Program-made: the position numbers and the translations under genes | DNA from: Vandiemenella viatica | Taxonomy: Eukaryota > Arthropoda > Insecta > Orthoptera > Morabidae | Length of the DNA stretch: 64,000 nt | Reading direction: 5' to 3' | Assembly (NCBI GenBank): GCA_031002005.1 | Contig: CM061918.1 | Coordinates: 42,437,047-42,501,046, forward strand | Shown here: piece by piece, positions 13,001 through 28,100 of the stretch | Numbering within the stretch: position 1 is the first letter of the stretch | Layout: the number at the start of each line of letters is the position of its first letter | The notes under the pieces: model-generated | Seen by the model: only the letters and a program-made list of their open reading frames with translations | The model's database searches: none | What the model was told of the DNA's origin: nothing

Positions 13001-16000
13001 CCTTCAGCGTTCTTGGTAAATTATTCGTCACCTTCCATGGTTATTTATTCCAGTCCCCAATAACTTAACCGACAAAAGAAAATTTTCTCACTCCCTTATA
13101 CATGAAATCGAGTGCCAGCTTGTGCCCATGGTCATCTTTTCCCTTCCATGCACTATTCCTAATTCTTTGACTAATTCTCACTTCTTACATTACTAAGGTT
13201 TTTCACTAAAATATTGTAAAGTTTGTGGCTTTCTGTTCATTCTGGACCTCCTGTTTTATTCTCTGGTAAGTGACATGTTATTTTCCCCATCCTTCTTTTC
13301 TTTAATTGCTTAACAGATGTTTCATCATCATTATTATTGAATTCTGATTATCAACATGTTCACTTTGCTACATTTCTTGCTGACTGCATGAAACATTTAT
13401 CTTACTGTAATTTTCCCACAAATCTCCTTCTCAATTCCCCTAAGAAAAAATTGAAGTAATTTGTAATTTTAAATAAAAGACCACATGGAACAGTAAAGTT
13501 TGATGGCTGTAAAAATAAGTTAATAATTAATTTGGTATCTGTTACTCACATATAAAGTCATCATCCTGCATTAAATCATCTTCTTTATAACTTTTGCGCT
13601 TAGTTTTCCGCAGCTCGTATCGAGATGAGTTTGATCCTGAAAAAATGAGCAAGTAAACAACAAATTCTTTCAGGGAACTTCCAGAATGTTAATGCCGTGA
13701 TGGAGTAGCACATGCTTACATGAAGACATGAAGACTTATGAGATTTTTTGGGTTGTAAAATAATAATAATAAATAGACTCAGTAGATAGGCCTTCACTAT
13801 TCCAAATTTTAGAAGAGCGGTGATTAGATCAAAAAACACAAGATCTCATAAAACAAACACTAATAGGCACTAAATCTAAACTAAAATTCATTGGAGAAAT
13901 TTCAGAAACCTATGACATTCAACAGATGCCAGACAATGAGATGGGCTCTCTCCTCTTCTGTTCAACATCGCTCTAGACAAGGATATGGAAGAATAGGAGA
14001 AAGAACTCAAGAAATGTAAGCGTAAGAAGCCAATCCCACTTGGATTTCCCGAAAACAATCTCTACATATCATACCCAACTTTTGTGGATGATTTGGCGAT
14101 ACTAGCAGAAGATGAAGAGACTGCCATCAAACAGCTTGAGACACTCAAAGAATGTGCAGAAAAAGTAGGGTTACAAATCTCATTCGAGAAACCTGAATTC
14201 ATATGATCAAAGACAGAAATAGCAAGTTTGAGAACAAAATATGGTAAAAATTGACAGTGTCCCATACTTTAAATACCTCACAGAATTCATCGAGCTGACA
14301 GGCCTTGAGGAAAACTCACAGCAAAATCACCTCCAAAAAGTAAAAAAAGCATTAGGGTTAGTGCAAAATCTCTACAACAAAAAATCCATCTCACGGCAGA
14401 CCTAAATTTGGCACTACAACACAGTCATAAAACCAACAATCCTCCATGCCAGTGAAATGTTAACACTTAACAGCATGACCTTGAAGAAATAAAAAAAAGT
14501 AGAGAGAAAAATCATTAGAAAAATTCTAGGAGCAAGACTCACTAAAGATGGTTACATACTACAATCAATCAAAACAACAGAAAAGTTTTCAAACATCGAA
14601 ATTGGTATCAAGAAAAGGCGAATGAAATTCTTTGGTCACCTTAAGAGGTTACCAGAAAATTGATTGACAAAAAAGATAATAGATTATGTAACTTCACTTA
14701 AAAATCCAACACCTAGGCTGAATGAAATTAGGAAGGATCTTAAAAGTACAAATAGAGGAGCAATAGACATCTTAGAAAGAGATACCTTCAGACACAAAGT
14801 AGACAAATGGGAAGTTATAACTGAGCAATTAAAACAAAAACAATACAGACCAAAGTGGTCGGAAGAATGAAAACAAGCTTTCTCGGAAAGAATGAAAACT
14901 TATTGGAACAACAAGAAGGACTCAAAGAAAACTTGATTGGGTCATTTGTTTAATGTCTTCCATTTATTGGGAGAATTCGCCAATAGTGATAATAAAAAAT
15001 TTACAGTGAAATATCGATAATCTAAACATTCATTACCAAAATGTTCACTGTTTTACAGAAATGTCAACTTCATTTCTATATACAATACAGTCACCAGTGC
15101 TTGTTATACTTAACAACTACACTAACAAGGACCCAGATACAATGAATTTCATCCTCGCTATCATATCATTGTCAAAGTATCCATGTGACAACCGGACTCT
15201 GGCTTTGATGTAAGCATGACACATCAACAGTTACATATATATTATAACAGCCTTTCAGTATGCCAGTAGTTTTGAGTTTCTTAGAAACCTGAAAACCTCT
15301 GTGTTTGCCTTGAACCTTTGTTATTGATTTGAAATTTTTCAACATGAATGTTTTGAAACAAAACAATACCACTGGCTACTTTAGCAATCCCTTGCAACCT
15401 GATTGTAGATGTGATAGGCATTAGTCAGGTCTGTTTAGATGGGTGGGTGATTTTTAGTGTTGTATTGAATTCTTTTGCAAGGAGTATGTAAAATTATTAG
15501 GTAGCTAATTTAGCATTGAATGCAAAATAATTTTTGATGAAGTATTGTACCAAATTCTCAAAACTATAATATAGTATATTTTGTATCCAAAAAAATTGAA
15601 AATCTGAACCACCATCAGTTCAATTATTATTATTAATTTTAATTGTGATGGAGTAAACACTCTGTGGCAATTCCCCTAATTATCTAATTTCCATCTTTTC
15701 TAATTATCTTTTATAATTGAAGTGTTATATTCCTCCTCCATTTACTTTTCCAATACAGAAATTTTAAGCATTTTTGGTAAATTATTCAGCACTTGGTAAT
15801 TTGTTCAAATCTCTGATGCATGAAATCGAGAGCCAGCTTGTGGTCATTGTCATGTTTCCCTTTCCTTAAGCTATTCTTAATTAATTCTTATTTTGGGTTA
15901 TCGACACTAATGTATTACAATGTTTGAAAAGTTATCAATGTAGCTGGTTTAAGAAACAGTAACATTAACTTCTCACTGACAATGCATGGCAAACTTTCAA

Positions 16001-19000
16001 CTGGAAAATAAGGAGTGCTTGTTCTATTGAGTTCTATTGTTCTTGTTTAATCAGTGTGTACCAACATGTGCCAATAAAAAGGTTATTTAGCATGCCATAT
16101 ACTCACAGTTTTAAAATAAGTGAAACATAAAGAGACAGATGATATGTACTAATGATTTTAACTATAGTAATTTCAATGTTTTTCTACTTTTGTTATAATA
16201 CAAGTAGAGATATAAAAGGCATTATTTTAGCACCCAAAATGTTTGCATTTCCATGCTTGGAATACTGCTGAGACTTTTATGTGTATTGAGGATGAATGAA
16301 CAGCTAAAAAACTTTGAAACATGAGTGATAACATCAATGGAATAAAAATAAACAATTCTAAAACACAGTAAGAACTGGGGTAAGGCTGGAAGCAGAAGGG
16401 CTGGTAAAATAAAAAATATAAGCAAAAATGAACACAAAGATATATTTCAGGCAATGCCTCAATAAGGATGCAAAGTAACACATCTGGCATACCAAGAGAG
16501 ACACAGTCTAGTGGTTGTGTCATGGCTACCTGCTTTTTAACTGTGCTAAAAACAAATATCATCACACAGAAACAATTCTGGTAAAAACAGGCCAAGTCTT
16601 GTGCTTGGACGTTGAATAAAAGATTTGAGTTCTTGTTCTGTGCCAAGTCTCCACTTTAAAGTGTGTAATCACTTCTATTTCTGAAACTAGTTTCGCTTGG
16701 TATTATATTTAATTTATTTACACTAAAATAATTCTGGTGACTTGGCCAATATGCATACCACATTTTAGTAAACCTATATAAATACCTTAAATGTGTTGCT
16801 TAATCACCCTTAAAAATACACAAAAGCCAAGATTTTCCTCGCACATCTACAGGACGTGACAAGTCTTAGAATAAATTGTATGCATTATAACCCTTATTTC
16901 AGTAAAGCATATGACATGCATAAAAGCCTGTAACTAGATTTTTTTAAAAAAATTCTAAATTAGCTTTGCTTAGAATGCATTGAAATGCCTATTTTTATTT
17001 TTTATAAGTGGGTACTCATTTAGAAAACAGACACATTAAAGTGTACCAAATGACTGAAAGCATTTTTAAGTAGGGTGATGGATGAGAATGAATAGGGTTT
17101 TGTAAACCAAATGTTTACAGTACTTTTGTTTTTTCCTTTAAAGAATATGTGTGCAAAGTTCCTTCAACATTTGATAGAAACTGTAGCTTTGTATAAAGAA
17201 CATTGACAAAAATTAATGGGTGGAAAGAGTGAGAGGGGTTGTGTTACTGAAAATCAAATTTAAACAGTAATTATCTGTTTGTTTTAATGTATATATATGC
17301 AAAGGACCATTGAAATCGAATGAAATCTGTGGGTATGTATAAAGAACATTTACAAAAAAGATGGGGGTGGGAAGCGGGAGAGGGATAGGGTTTCTGAAAA
17401 CCGAATGTAGACACTATTTTTCTGTTGATTTTAAAGAATACATGTAAAAAGGTCTGTCAATATTGGATAAAAACTGTGGGTATGTATAAAGAACATTGAC
17501 AAAAAATTATGGAGGTGGAAGGAGGGAGAGGGGTTGGGTTTTCGCAAACCAAATGTATACAGTATTTTTCTATTTTTTAAAAGTATACATGCAACCATGA
17601 AAACGGATAAAATAAGTGGGTATGTATAAAGAACATTTACAAAAATTAAGAGTGTGGAAAGTGGGAGCCAAATGTACACAATATTTTTATGTTGGTTTTA
17701 AAATATTACATATAAGCAAAGTTCCGTCAATAGTGGATAAAATCTGTGGGTATGTGTAAAGAACATTGACAAAACATAAGGGGGTGGCAAGGGGGAGAGG
17801 GGTAGGGTTTCTGAAAACCAAATATTGACAGTATTTTTCCGATTACTTTGAAGTATAAGTTCCATTGAAATAGGATAAGAATGTTGCTTCTTATAAAATT
17901 AAGGGTTGGGGGTGATTTTGGGGATTTTTTGTTGTTGTTAGAAACCTTCAGATGTGTCCACACAATAATTCACCAAAGTTTCATTGTAATCAAATGAATG
18001 GTACACGAACACATAGAAGATGGCATATAAACAAACAAACATTCATTTTTATATGTAAGATAAACGAATTATAAGACCGGAAGAACCATCCTTTTTGAGA
18101 AAGTGTCTACACACTTTAACATGTAGACTTGATTCAGAACAGGACTTTTTGTCACTGCCAAAACATAGTACTTGGCCTATTTTTACAAGAACTATTTTTA
18201 TGGGTCTCATTTATTTTTGGAAGTTGATCGCATACTTGGAGTTATCACTCAAATGTAACAATTCCATATGAAAATCAGTGGATAAAAATATTTCAGAATT
18301 CAAAAGACCAATATATGTTAACAACAATGCTCACACTCTCTGCAAACAATGGGTATGTGCCATTGACGAACAATGCCGATTGCCAAAGGTTTAACTTCCA
18401 CAATAAGTAAATAAGTAGTAACTTCCAAACTAAGCATAGGACCAAAGTAAAATTTAAGTTGTTAGTTCAATATGCTAATCTATATTCAAAAAAGAAATTT
18501 CAGACATGTAGCCTTTTGAAGAGCAAAGCAATTAAAAGTATGTGCCAAAATTTTTCCGATTTGGGCTTGCCATTGAGGAAATAAAGAGAAAATCAGCAGT
18601 TTTTTACTTTTCTTATGATTTGGGGATAGACTATATATGTGCATCAAATTACCTGTTTCTAGGACCATGGGAAGTGCTATGGAATTTTGCTACTATTAGG
18701 GAGGACTCGAATAATTTCAACTCTCGTTTCACGGTCCGTGCTATCAGAGTCCTCCCTAATAGCAGCAGCTCCTTTAAACTCAGAAGGTGGGATCTTGCCT
18801 ACCAGTACAAACTGGGCACAAGGCAACCACCTGGTCTCAACCCCATAATTATAATAATTATTTTTACTTTCATTTACCCTTTTTTATCCTGTCCTTGCCT
18901 CCATCCCCAATACCTTTATTGAACCACCACTAACCTAAGGTGATGCTTACTTCATAGAGTCTATGTGTTTTTTTTAAAAAATTAAAATTATTTTTATTTT

Positions 19001-19145
19001 ATTATTTTTGATATTTATATATACAGACTGAAGAAAAGAGAGAATCCATGGAGAAAAAATGAGAGCTGTATGGAAACTTAGAAACTGAATCGTTAAGACT
19101 TTGAGTGATTCGACAGGGTCCAATTGCAAATAATAATAACAAAAA

Positions 19146-19180
<35 letters not shown>

Positions 19181-22100
19181 ACAATGAGCAGGAAAAAGCT
19201 TTAAGGCAATAAAATTAAGGAAGGATAGGGAAATATGACCCAGCACTTACCACAGATGAAGGCGGCTGGGACGACGAACAAAAAACAAACACAAGAGAAG
19301 TGCAATATTTCGGCCTAAAACAGCCTTAAACGTGCAGAAGGTGAAGCACCAGGCGCCGCCACATGAGCACACATAGACGGCCGACCGGTGAATGGCGTCC
19401 CAGGCGCGGACGGTAGTTTAGGTGGAAGGGGGGGGGGGGGAGAGTAAGCTCAAATATTGGGTCGATATATTAATTTTTCATATTTAGATTTAATTATATT
19501 TTGCTCTTCCCTTCAACCAGAGATCATTTCGGATATTTATCTATGCTCAGGTATTTGCTCGGTATGAATTTATCCCCACCACTTTCCTGCCCAACAGTCT
19601 TTCTGTGAGACAGTCTCCAACATCGCCCACTTCCCATTATGTTTGCCTGTTGACAGAGGGCTCATCCTGAAAATTTCTTTATCAGTTGTGTTTTTGTCTT
19701 TTCTGTGAGTTCACGCCCCACATCCATCATCTAAAGGTAAGTGGTGGTTCATTTCCCTATCCTAATCCCCTTATATAAAATGTTAACGTGGAGTCTGGAT
19801 GCGTCGTCTATAGCTGCTATAGCTATTGGCTAGAGAACGGTCTTTCAACTTGCCAATCAACAGCCACCATATTACATTCCTTTCCATCTTGCTTTTCGTT
19901 CATTTACAGCTAGACGCAGAAATTGATGTAAGGAGAAGGAGATTCAATATTTACGCTATTTTATCTGTATCAGTTAGACACAGAAATGGAGAAGGGGACT
20001 CAATATTTACGCTATTTTATCTGCATCAGTTATAAGCACTATGTTAACCATAACCTAAGAAAGTTTTTGGCAGACGATAAGAAACAATGAAGTTTATTAA
20101 AAACTCGGAGAAACGTAATGCGAAATGTATTAGTTAAATAAATAACAGTTATCCATTTTCTAAATTATAGTCCACGTCATCAAAAGTGAAATGCATTTAT
20201 TTTAAAATCCTAACCAAATAATCGGATAATCTAACCAGAGTAACGTACTCATATAATGAAAGATATCATTAAAGATGACTTATTAGTTTCTCCTTATAAG
20301 CTTTTCCATAATAAATTTCTGCTACCATTATATATGATACCCTTAGTTTTCGATACATGTGTTAGCTATTAAATGAGATTTAAGATAACCTTTTTATCAG
20401 ATCAATTTATAAATAGCAATTCTACAACGATATTCTTGCACCCAAATAGTGGCGAGCAGAGTTTTAGAGATTATTTACACAGTTTAATAAATACACACAG
20501 CTGGGCACAAAACAGTTAATCCGTTAATCGTTAATTAACGAAGTTAAAAAAAATTGCGAAAATTTAACTTTTAAGTTAACATAAAAAATCATTAACGGTC
20601 TTCTTAACTTCCGTTAAATTGGACTTCCGTTAACTTTAGTCCGTTACATAGGTTGTTGACGTCTTTTCGTTTGTTTGAACTGTGCGCCACGCCACCACTC
20701 GTATAGTCGTATGTTCGGTGTAGTAGTGGGCGCCGCCTGCTAAAATCTTGGCGGCGGCGCGCCGAGCATTTTCAGCCGGCAGCGGCGTGACTATTTTATA
20801 TTGTGAATTCTGCAAACGTAAATAAACTAAAAAGCGTCATAACCTATCTTATTGACAAATCAACATTATTATCTGTAATGAGGTGTATTTATTATTACAA
20901 AATGTACGTCGTTATTATACATTTAGTAAAAACATCGCGTTCAGTTGGTGTTGAAGCAACAGTGACGGATCGGCAGTGTGTGTCGGAAGAGGTTAATCGG
21001 ACAAACTGTTCGGCCGTCAAATCAGGCATTACTCGGACGAAATTCTGTGCCAGTGGATGACCGGCCACCTGATCGATAGTTAGTATCACACTGGAGTCTG
21101 CAAACAGTGTTGCAGATCAGCAAAAAAACTCAGCTTTCAGTAACCAGTGCGAAAAAATTCAAAGAAATAATACATAAGTTACGAAAAAGGTGATGTGCAA
21201 TTTTAATTCGAAACATTTGTGTTTTTAAAATAGAAGCTAGTTTGGCAGTTTCCGCCGTGTAATGTAAAAGGATGTCGCTGACTAACTTCCGTTCTATTTG
21301 TTCATGTAAAAACATGCAGGCCATGATTTAGTGAAACCAGGCCGGGTCGTCTAAAGGGGCCTTTAGGTTACAGGTAGGCCGTGGCACAAAGGTAACCGTA
21401 ACAGGCATTGGTCGTAGATTTTAGGTTGGCCGCAAAATTCACTGGTCGCAGTTTTCACATATTCAGGTGTCCCAGTCCAACTTGTTTTCTGTAATACTGT
21501 TGCTTTTCATTCTGCATTCATGTTTTTGTTTTTGTTTTTTTGTTTTGTTTTTTTTACTACTTTTTTTTATAAAGTCACGAGTACCTTAATTGTCTCTCGT
21601 AAGACAATTTGCAAGTGTTATGTTGATCACAGTCTCAACAAAGATAAAAACAGACAGGAATACCACTTCGTTGTTGTGGCGATAGCGTAACCACAATTTG
21701 TTAATTTTTATAAATAAATCCATACTTGCATCATGGTACATAACACCATGAGATAGAGAGCAGTTATACCTACCGTACTATAATACTAATACATCAGTAC
21801 AACTTTTGACTAGTTAACTTTTAACGGAAAACTTTAACTTGCGTTAAATTTATAAACATTTAACGCTTTAACGATTATCGAAGTTAACTTTTTAAGTAGC
21901 GGAATAATGATTAACGAAGTTAACGTTTGGATTAACTGTGCCCACCTGTGTAAATACACAACTGCAAGGCCTCTGCTATTGGTAAATTCCAAATCTCATT
22001 CTGGCCTTTGTTCAATTTTAATTTAATTAAAACTAATGCTAATGTTGCTGCTTGATTAAAGATTATTTATTACGGTTTATGTCCTTTTTGCATATTTTAC

Positions 22101-25100
22101 TGAACAGTTTCATTAGTGATATTTGTTCACATTTATCTGTTTTTGATGTTATACTTTCCGTCATACAATGTAAAATAAAGTAAAGTAAATAAATCATGAT
22201 CACTGGAGAACACGATTCCGCCAGGAATTGCCGTGGTAAAACGCAAGATTCATCTAGAAATACTTTCCGAAATACATTTAACTGTATTATGCCGGTCCAG
22301 GCTGTAATACAACCTAATTCCTGCTTGAAAATAATGGTACAGGCTGTATTACAATGGAATTACTGCTTGAAAATAATATGTCTTGCGACTGACTACAGCA
22401 GTTTTACTACGCCATTACTGAATGTTATTTTGGCGGAATCGCGATCTCCAGGAGACCTGGTCGTTATTCATTTTTCCTGAATAAATTCCTACTACCACCA
22501 TAGGTGATACCCATCATTGTTCATATGAGGGTAATAGAAGCTGTGATTTTCGAACGCAATATTAGTAGAGGTTGTGGTTAAGTTGACCAGAATCGCAACT
22601 GACACATTTTGTTACAGCATAATTCACTCTGAAATCAGTTTTACAAACCAATTACTTTATAAGAGCAATATTACTAAAGGTATTAATTAATGTGGGTGGA
22701 AGTAGTTCCATATTTAACGTGCTGAATTGGGCCTGGACCAGGAATAAAACTGATATTACATGGATTGCAAAAGTTTTTGGGATTCCTAATTTGATTTAAT
22801 TTCATTGGTTCTTTACTTCTGGCATCATTAATTCAGTAGAAGTTACTACTGTATCGCTATGTGATCTGCAAATGAAATATGTAGAACATTGCAAAATCAA
22901 GGCCATTAGCATTATGTAATATCAATACTGTATAATTAACCAACTGAAAAAAAAAAAAAAAATGAACTGCCAGAATATTGCATTCAAACCATCATTTTTG
23001 ATGGGCTCGAAGCTAGTTTAATTCCTATAGTATAATCTTAGCCTTTCCCAACATATTGATAGTTCACTTCTTAACATTTCACCCTCACCACCTCCTTCCC
23101 CACCCTGTCTTCCATGGCCCAGCCAGTCATGCAGTAAAGTTTGGTGTGCATATACCTACAAAATCAAATGGCTCATTCCCTATCACATGAATAAGGTGTC
23201 AAACTGAAATATTGTATATGTTTTTGTTCATCTCATATTTTTTTCACTCGTCGCATCCTTCAACTTTGGTGAGTGATAATTCGTTTTCTCTATCCTTTGT
23301 TATTCATAATACTTGTAATTAACAGGAACAAAAATTTGTTGTGGCATCTTAGGTAACAACATAACCACAGCAAGTTTACATATTTAAAGAGAACATTGAA
23401 ATTAGGTAAGGATGCACTTACTGGTATCAGGTGCTGAATATGATGGTCCGGATAACCTGAAATGGAAGATAAGGAAGAACACAATTTAACTCTTTATATT
23501 TTGTGTTATTGCAACATTTGGAAATACATTTTTGGCATAATACGTGAAATATTCTGTGACAAGACTCCTATACAGAAACTACTATGGTGTAACCTAAAAG
23601 GAATAGCAATGAAAATCATTGCCCTTACTTACTTTAAAACCTGTAAGCATGAACTTTTACTCGTAACCGTTTCATTCTTTTCTGTCTTATTTTCTCTGGA
23701 AGAAAAAAGGAGAAATAGAAGCTTTAATATACATACCAGCTAAAACAATATGGTTTAAATATAAACTAAATTGTTTCTTCATATTATCATTAAATATTCA
23801 TACCACCCTTACCTTCTATTGTTCAGATTTTTTGGAGAGGCCTTGAGATTCGTTACCTGTAAAAGAAATGCTACAGTGAATATTAATAAAATGTTTGTTG
23901 GTCATAGTACAATTTTTGTGGTATTAAAGACCTGCCAATGTTTAAATTTTCCAGTATACTCTGTTGTAATTTTGTTTCCAGAATTGACTGAATTTTGATG
24001 TGAAAAATGATGAACGAAGGTGTTTGAGTACTTTGACATGAAGTCAGGGACGGCGCTGGGATTCTCGGGCCCCAGGTAATTGTTCTCAGGCCCCCAGCCT
24101 TAATTTTTTTTTTACACTTTGATTTTTTTGATAACGTCAGAAAATTTTAACCCAAAAACATCAAATAACACCTTTTCAAAAAAAAAAAAAAAAAAAAAAA
24201 TTGTTTAATTTCTATTTAGCTAGACATGCTAGACAGAGGGCCCCGGGTACTTTTGCACCGCTTACCCCTCCCTAATGCCGGCCCTGCATGAAGTGATTCC
24301 TTAGACATTGTATTAGAGCCACAGGCTACATCTGGAAACTGTATTATTTTCTTTATATGATGACACTTATTTAATCTCAAAATTACCTACTTAGTTATAA
24401 TTCCCATAGATATATTTACCTAATATTTATTACCAACAATCTCCTGTGTTTAGCTGAGATCGAAGATGGGTTATTTTAGGGATATGGAAAGAACACCTGT
24501 CATTTACAAAAGATGAAGCCAAGGCACTTGCAATGAAAGAAATAAGAATGGAGCAAATAAATAATGTAGTAGTTGGCCTTAAATGATGTTCAAAAATTTC
24601 TGATTAACAAATCATTAAAATGGAATTACTTTAAAAGCAGAAACGTATTCATGAAAATAGCCTTCCTGAAAAAGAGAAACCTTTCAGTTTCAGATATTGA
24701 TCTATGACCCAGATTTTTTTTTTTAATGTGTAGGTATGAAGAACAGCACTTTACAATAGAGAAGCATGGACTAGGAATAGCAGAAAGAGGGATAATTGAA
24801 GTATTTGAAATGTGGTGTTACAAAAAGAAGTGGACAGATAAAATATAAAATGAACAAGTTTTGGATACGGAGGACAGGGAAAAAGTTTGTGGAAGAGTCT
24901 CACAGTACGAAGAAGCAGGATGGTGGGACACATTTTGAGACATATGGGATTGGTTAATTGGTTGGTGGAAGGAACAGTTGAAGGAAAAAATTGTAGTGGA
25001 AGACAAAGACTAGAATTTTTCAGTCATATAATTGGTGACTCTTCAGTCACATCTATAAACTTTATGAGAGAAACTTCTGGAACTTCTTTCCTCAGTTATT

Positions 25101-28100
25101 GATAATAAACTGATACCTCAACAAACTAGATTTAGAACAGCCTGTTTCTGCATAGACCAAGTCTTACATCTAACACAATACACTGAAATAGCTTTGAGAA
25201 GGATTTAGTTACTGGAGTAGTCTTCATTGACTTCAAAACAGCCTATGACGCAGTCAACATAAAAAAAAACTCCTTCCTAAAATATACAAAATGACGTGGA
25301 ACTTCAGTTCCACAGAAACAGTTTACGAACTTCTCAGAAATAGACTTCTTTGTCGGCTTTCAGAACACAAAAAGCTGTCCCCATAAATCGAAGAATGACC
25401 TTCCTCAGAGTAATATTCTTGGCCCAGCTCTATTTAATATCTACACCTAGGATCAACCTGTGGACAACCTTTTTCAATCCTTTATTTACGGTGATGACTT
25501 TGCCGTAGTTGCTCAACATGAAACTTTCAAAGTAATTGAGGGCAGACATATGACAACTCTTGAATCTCTTGGAACTTACTACAAGCAGAATGATCTTAAG
25601 CCAAACCCAAAGGAAATAGAAGTGTGTACATTTCACTTGTGTAATAAATGCACTAAGCGAAAGTTAAATGTAACATGGAATGGAACCTTTCTGCAGCACA
25701 GTGATAATCCAAAATACCTTAGCATAACTCTTTACAGAAGTCTCACTTTTAAAAACCATTGCCACAATGTCATGATGATAATATCATCACGCAACAATAT
25801 CTTAAGCAAGTTGACAGGAACAAGCTAGTGAGTTAACCCAAGTGTCATCTCTGCCTTAGCATTGTGCTACTCCGCAGCATAGTATGCCAGTCCTGTGTGG
25901 CGAAAATCATGTCATGCTGAGACAGTAGATATTGTGCTTCACAGCACATGATGACTTATCACAGGATGCCTCAGACTGTCTCACCTATGGTGACGGAGGA
26001 GATATTGGTGGCATTGTCTGTGGATATACATCAGGAAGTTGTTACCAACATGGCAATACTCAGAATGGAAGAAATCACCTGACAGCCTCAACAAGGCAAT
26101 GCACCAGTGCCATCGAGACTGAAGTTCTGATCGAACTTCTTAAGGACCTCAAAGTCACTGAAAGGAACACCAAGCAGTGAAATAATATCAGCCTGGGAGA
26201 AGAGAGAGTGACACATCGATTGGATCTAACTGAAAGAGGATTTACCTCCTGATTCTGAACAACCATGGCATTGAACAGACTGCGAGCTGGAGTTGGCCAC
26301 TACAAAGACACTCTCCCTTCATGCGTGATACCTGGGAGAACAAACAGATACCACATGTTCCTGTGGTGAGATTGAAACTGTAGTACATTTGTTTTTGTGC
26401 CTGAAACTCAGAATAAATGAATCTTAGTTAGACCTTCAATCAGCCACCACATTGGCGGAAAAACTACTTTGTATCTGATGCTGCCATCAACATGAAGAGA
26501 AGAAGATAAGGGGATAACCATGAGTGCTGAACTAATTTATCCTGCTGACAGCAGATTTGTAAGATGCCAATGTGTGGGGCCTATAATTTGTAACAATGCC
26601 ATAAGACTTGTGATGAATCTCTTCATTTTTTGAACATAATTTCTAACTACTTCAACTTGCACTGAACCTTGAAGTTCTTGATGTGGGCTAAAATGTATTA
26701 TTGTGATCTGATTGGTTAATATAGAAACAGAAAACAAATTACTGAGATGCAACAGTTGTTTCACAAAGTTCCTTTTTGTTACAAGATAAAATAATCTGTA
26801 GATGCAAGACCTTTTACAGACATATAGTGGAAATGAGACTAGTCCACATATCTGCCAGTATACCCAACTGACTTAAGTTTAGCTAACTAATTGCCGAACA
26901 GGGATGAAGTGTAGTATTAGTGGAGATGTGTTGTATGCAAGAGGAATCAAGTTATGCATGCCAGGTGGAGAATGGTGATCGTGTGACATGAGCCAGGCAC
27001 TCATATATCAAGTATTTATCACATGATCCCAGCTTGCAAGAACAAGTGAACATTTTACCAATAGAAGCTGTCCCTTTGCAAGATGATGAACTTAGCTAAC
27101 ATAGAAATAGATGGATGATTGGTTCAAACCAGCCATGTGACTGATGACATAAAATACAGCAACCCTTCTGATTTCAGCTTCTGATGAGTGTTTGGTTTAT
27201 TTCCCTTATGAATTTTACAATGCTTCCATGTTACCCTGAAAAAATCACTATTAATTATTATCTATGCTTCAATTTTCATTATTGTTTACTTTTAACTTTA
27301 ATTCACTTAAGTTTGTTATGTATTTGATTTGTGTCTACCGCATTTCATTTTTGACTTCATCTCTTCTCTGACTCCCCCCGAGGTACCTAACTTTAAGACA
27401 GTTAATTACTTCATAGCAATGACTTATTAGTTACTCTCTAATTCTCAACATTCACACTCCATGTCCTAATACTGAAGGTTTTAAACCATAAAATTTGTAC
27501 ATTGCCGCACTGTAGGTCTTTTTTTTCTGTTTCTGCTTTACTGTGTTATCTATCTTGGCATGGCAGCAATGTTTTTTCTCCCTTTCCTTATATAAATATG
27601 AAAAATTGAACCAGTGTTGTGATACTAATAGAGCTATGTTATGAATGGTGTTAATTTTATGCAACAGCTCAATTAACTCAAAATATATTTGTAAAATCTA
27701 CTAAACTTCCCCCTGATGAAGATGAAACTAGGGCTAAATTAGCATAATGAAAATGGTCATCAATGGTTCATGACATCAGAATCATCATAAAACAATTTCC
27801 AAAGAAATTCTTCATGAGTTTTGGAGTCAACCTCTTTTTAGTTTGCTAATTATTTTAATCATTTTAATTTACTTAACTTACAAAAAGGACAATAACTAAT
27901 AATTGTAATAACACTATAAGGAAAAATAAATTTTGAAGTAGAGAATGTGATCCAATTGCATATTAAAGCTGTAGCAACACAGATCAAGACAAACACATCC
28001 ACTGAACAGTATTTTGTCCAACCACTTGGGAGTTTCCATAAACTATGTGGCTAGGTGGAAAAAAAGGGGGGGGGGAGGGTTTAGGCAGAATGCTACGCAG

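Noticed and set aside
16227..16646. 139-codon minus-strand ORF with hydrophobic stretches
   Set aside because: No recognised domain, no splice or codon signal, AT-rich intron; a chance ORF is more likely.
17040..17935. CRISPR-like array
   Set aside because: The ~140-bp units are whole-unit tandem repeats without unique spacers, in a eukaryotic intron.
11151..18060. Annotating one intact 6.9-kb Helitron
   Set aside because: The interval also holds a phase-compatible host exon, an opposite-strand LINE and other LINE ends, and lacks the Rep domain; reported instead as two termini and an open question.
18542..18922. 126-codon plus-strand ORF
   Set aside because: It covers the 18693-18762 inverted repeat and ends in poly-isoleucine from an AT-rich run; no family recognised.
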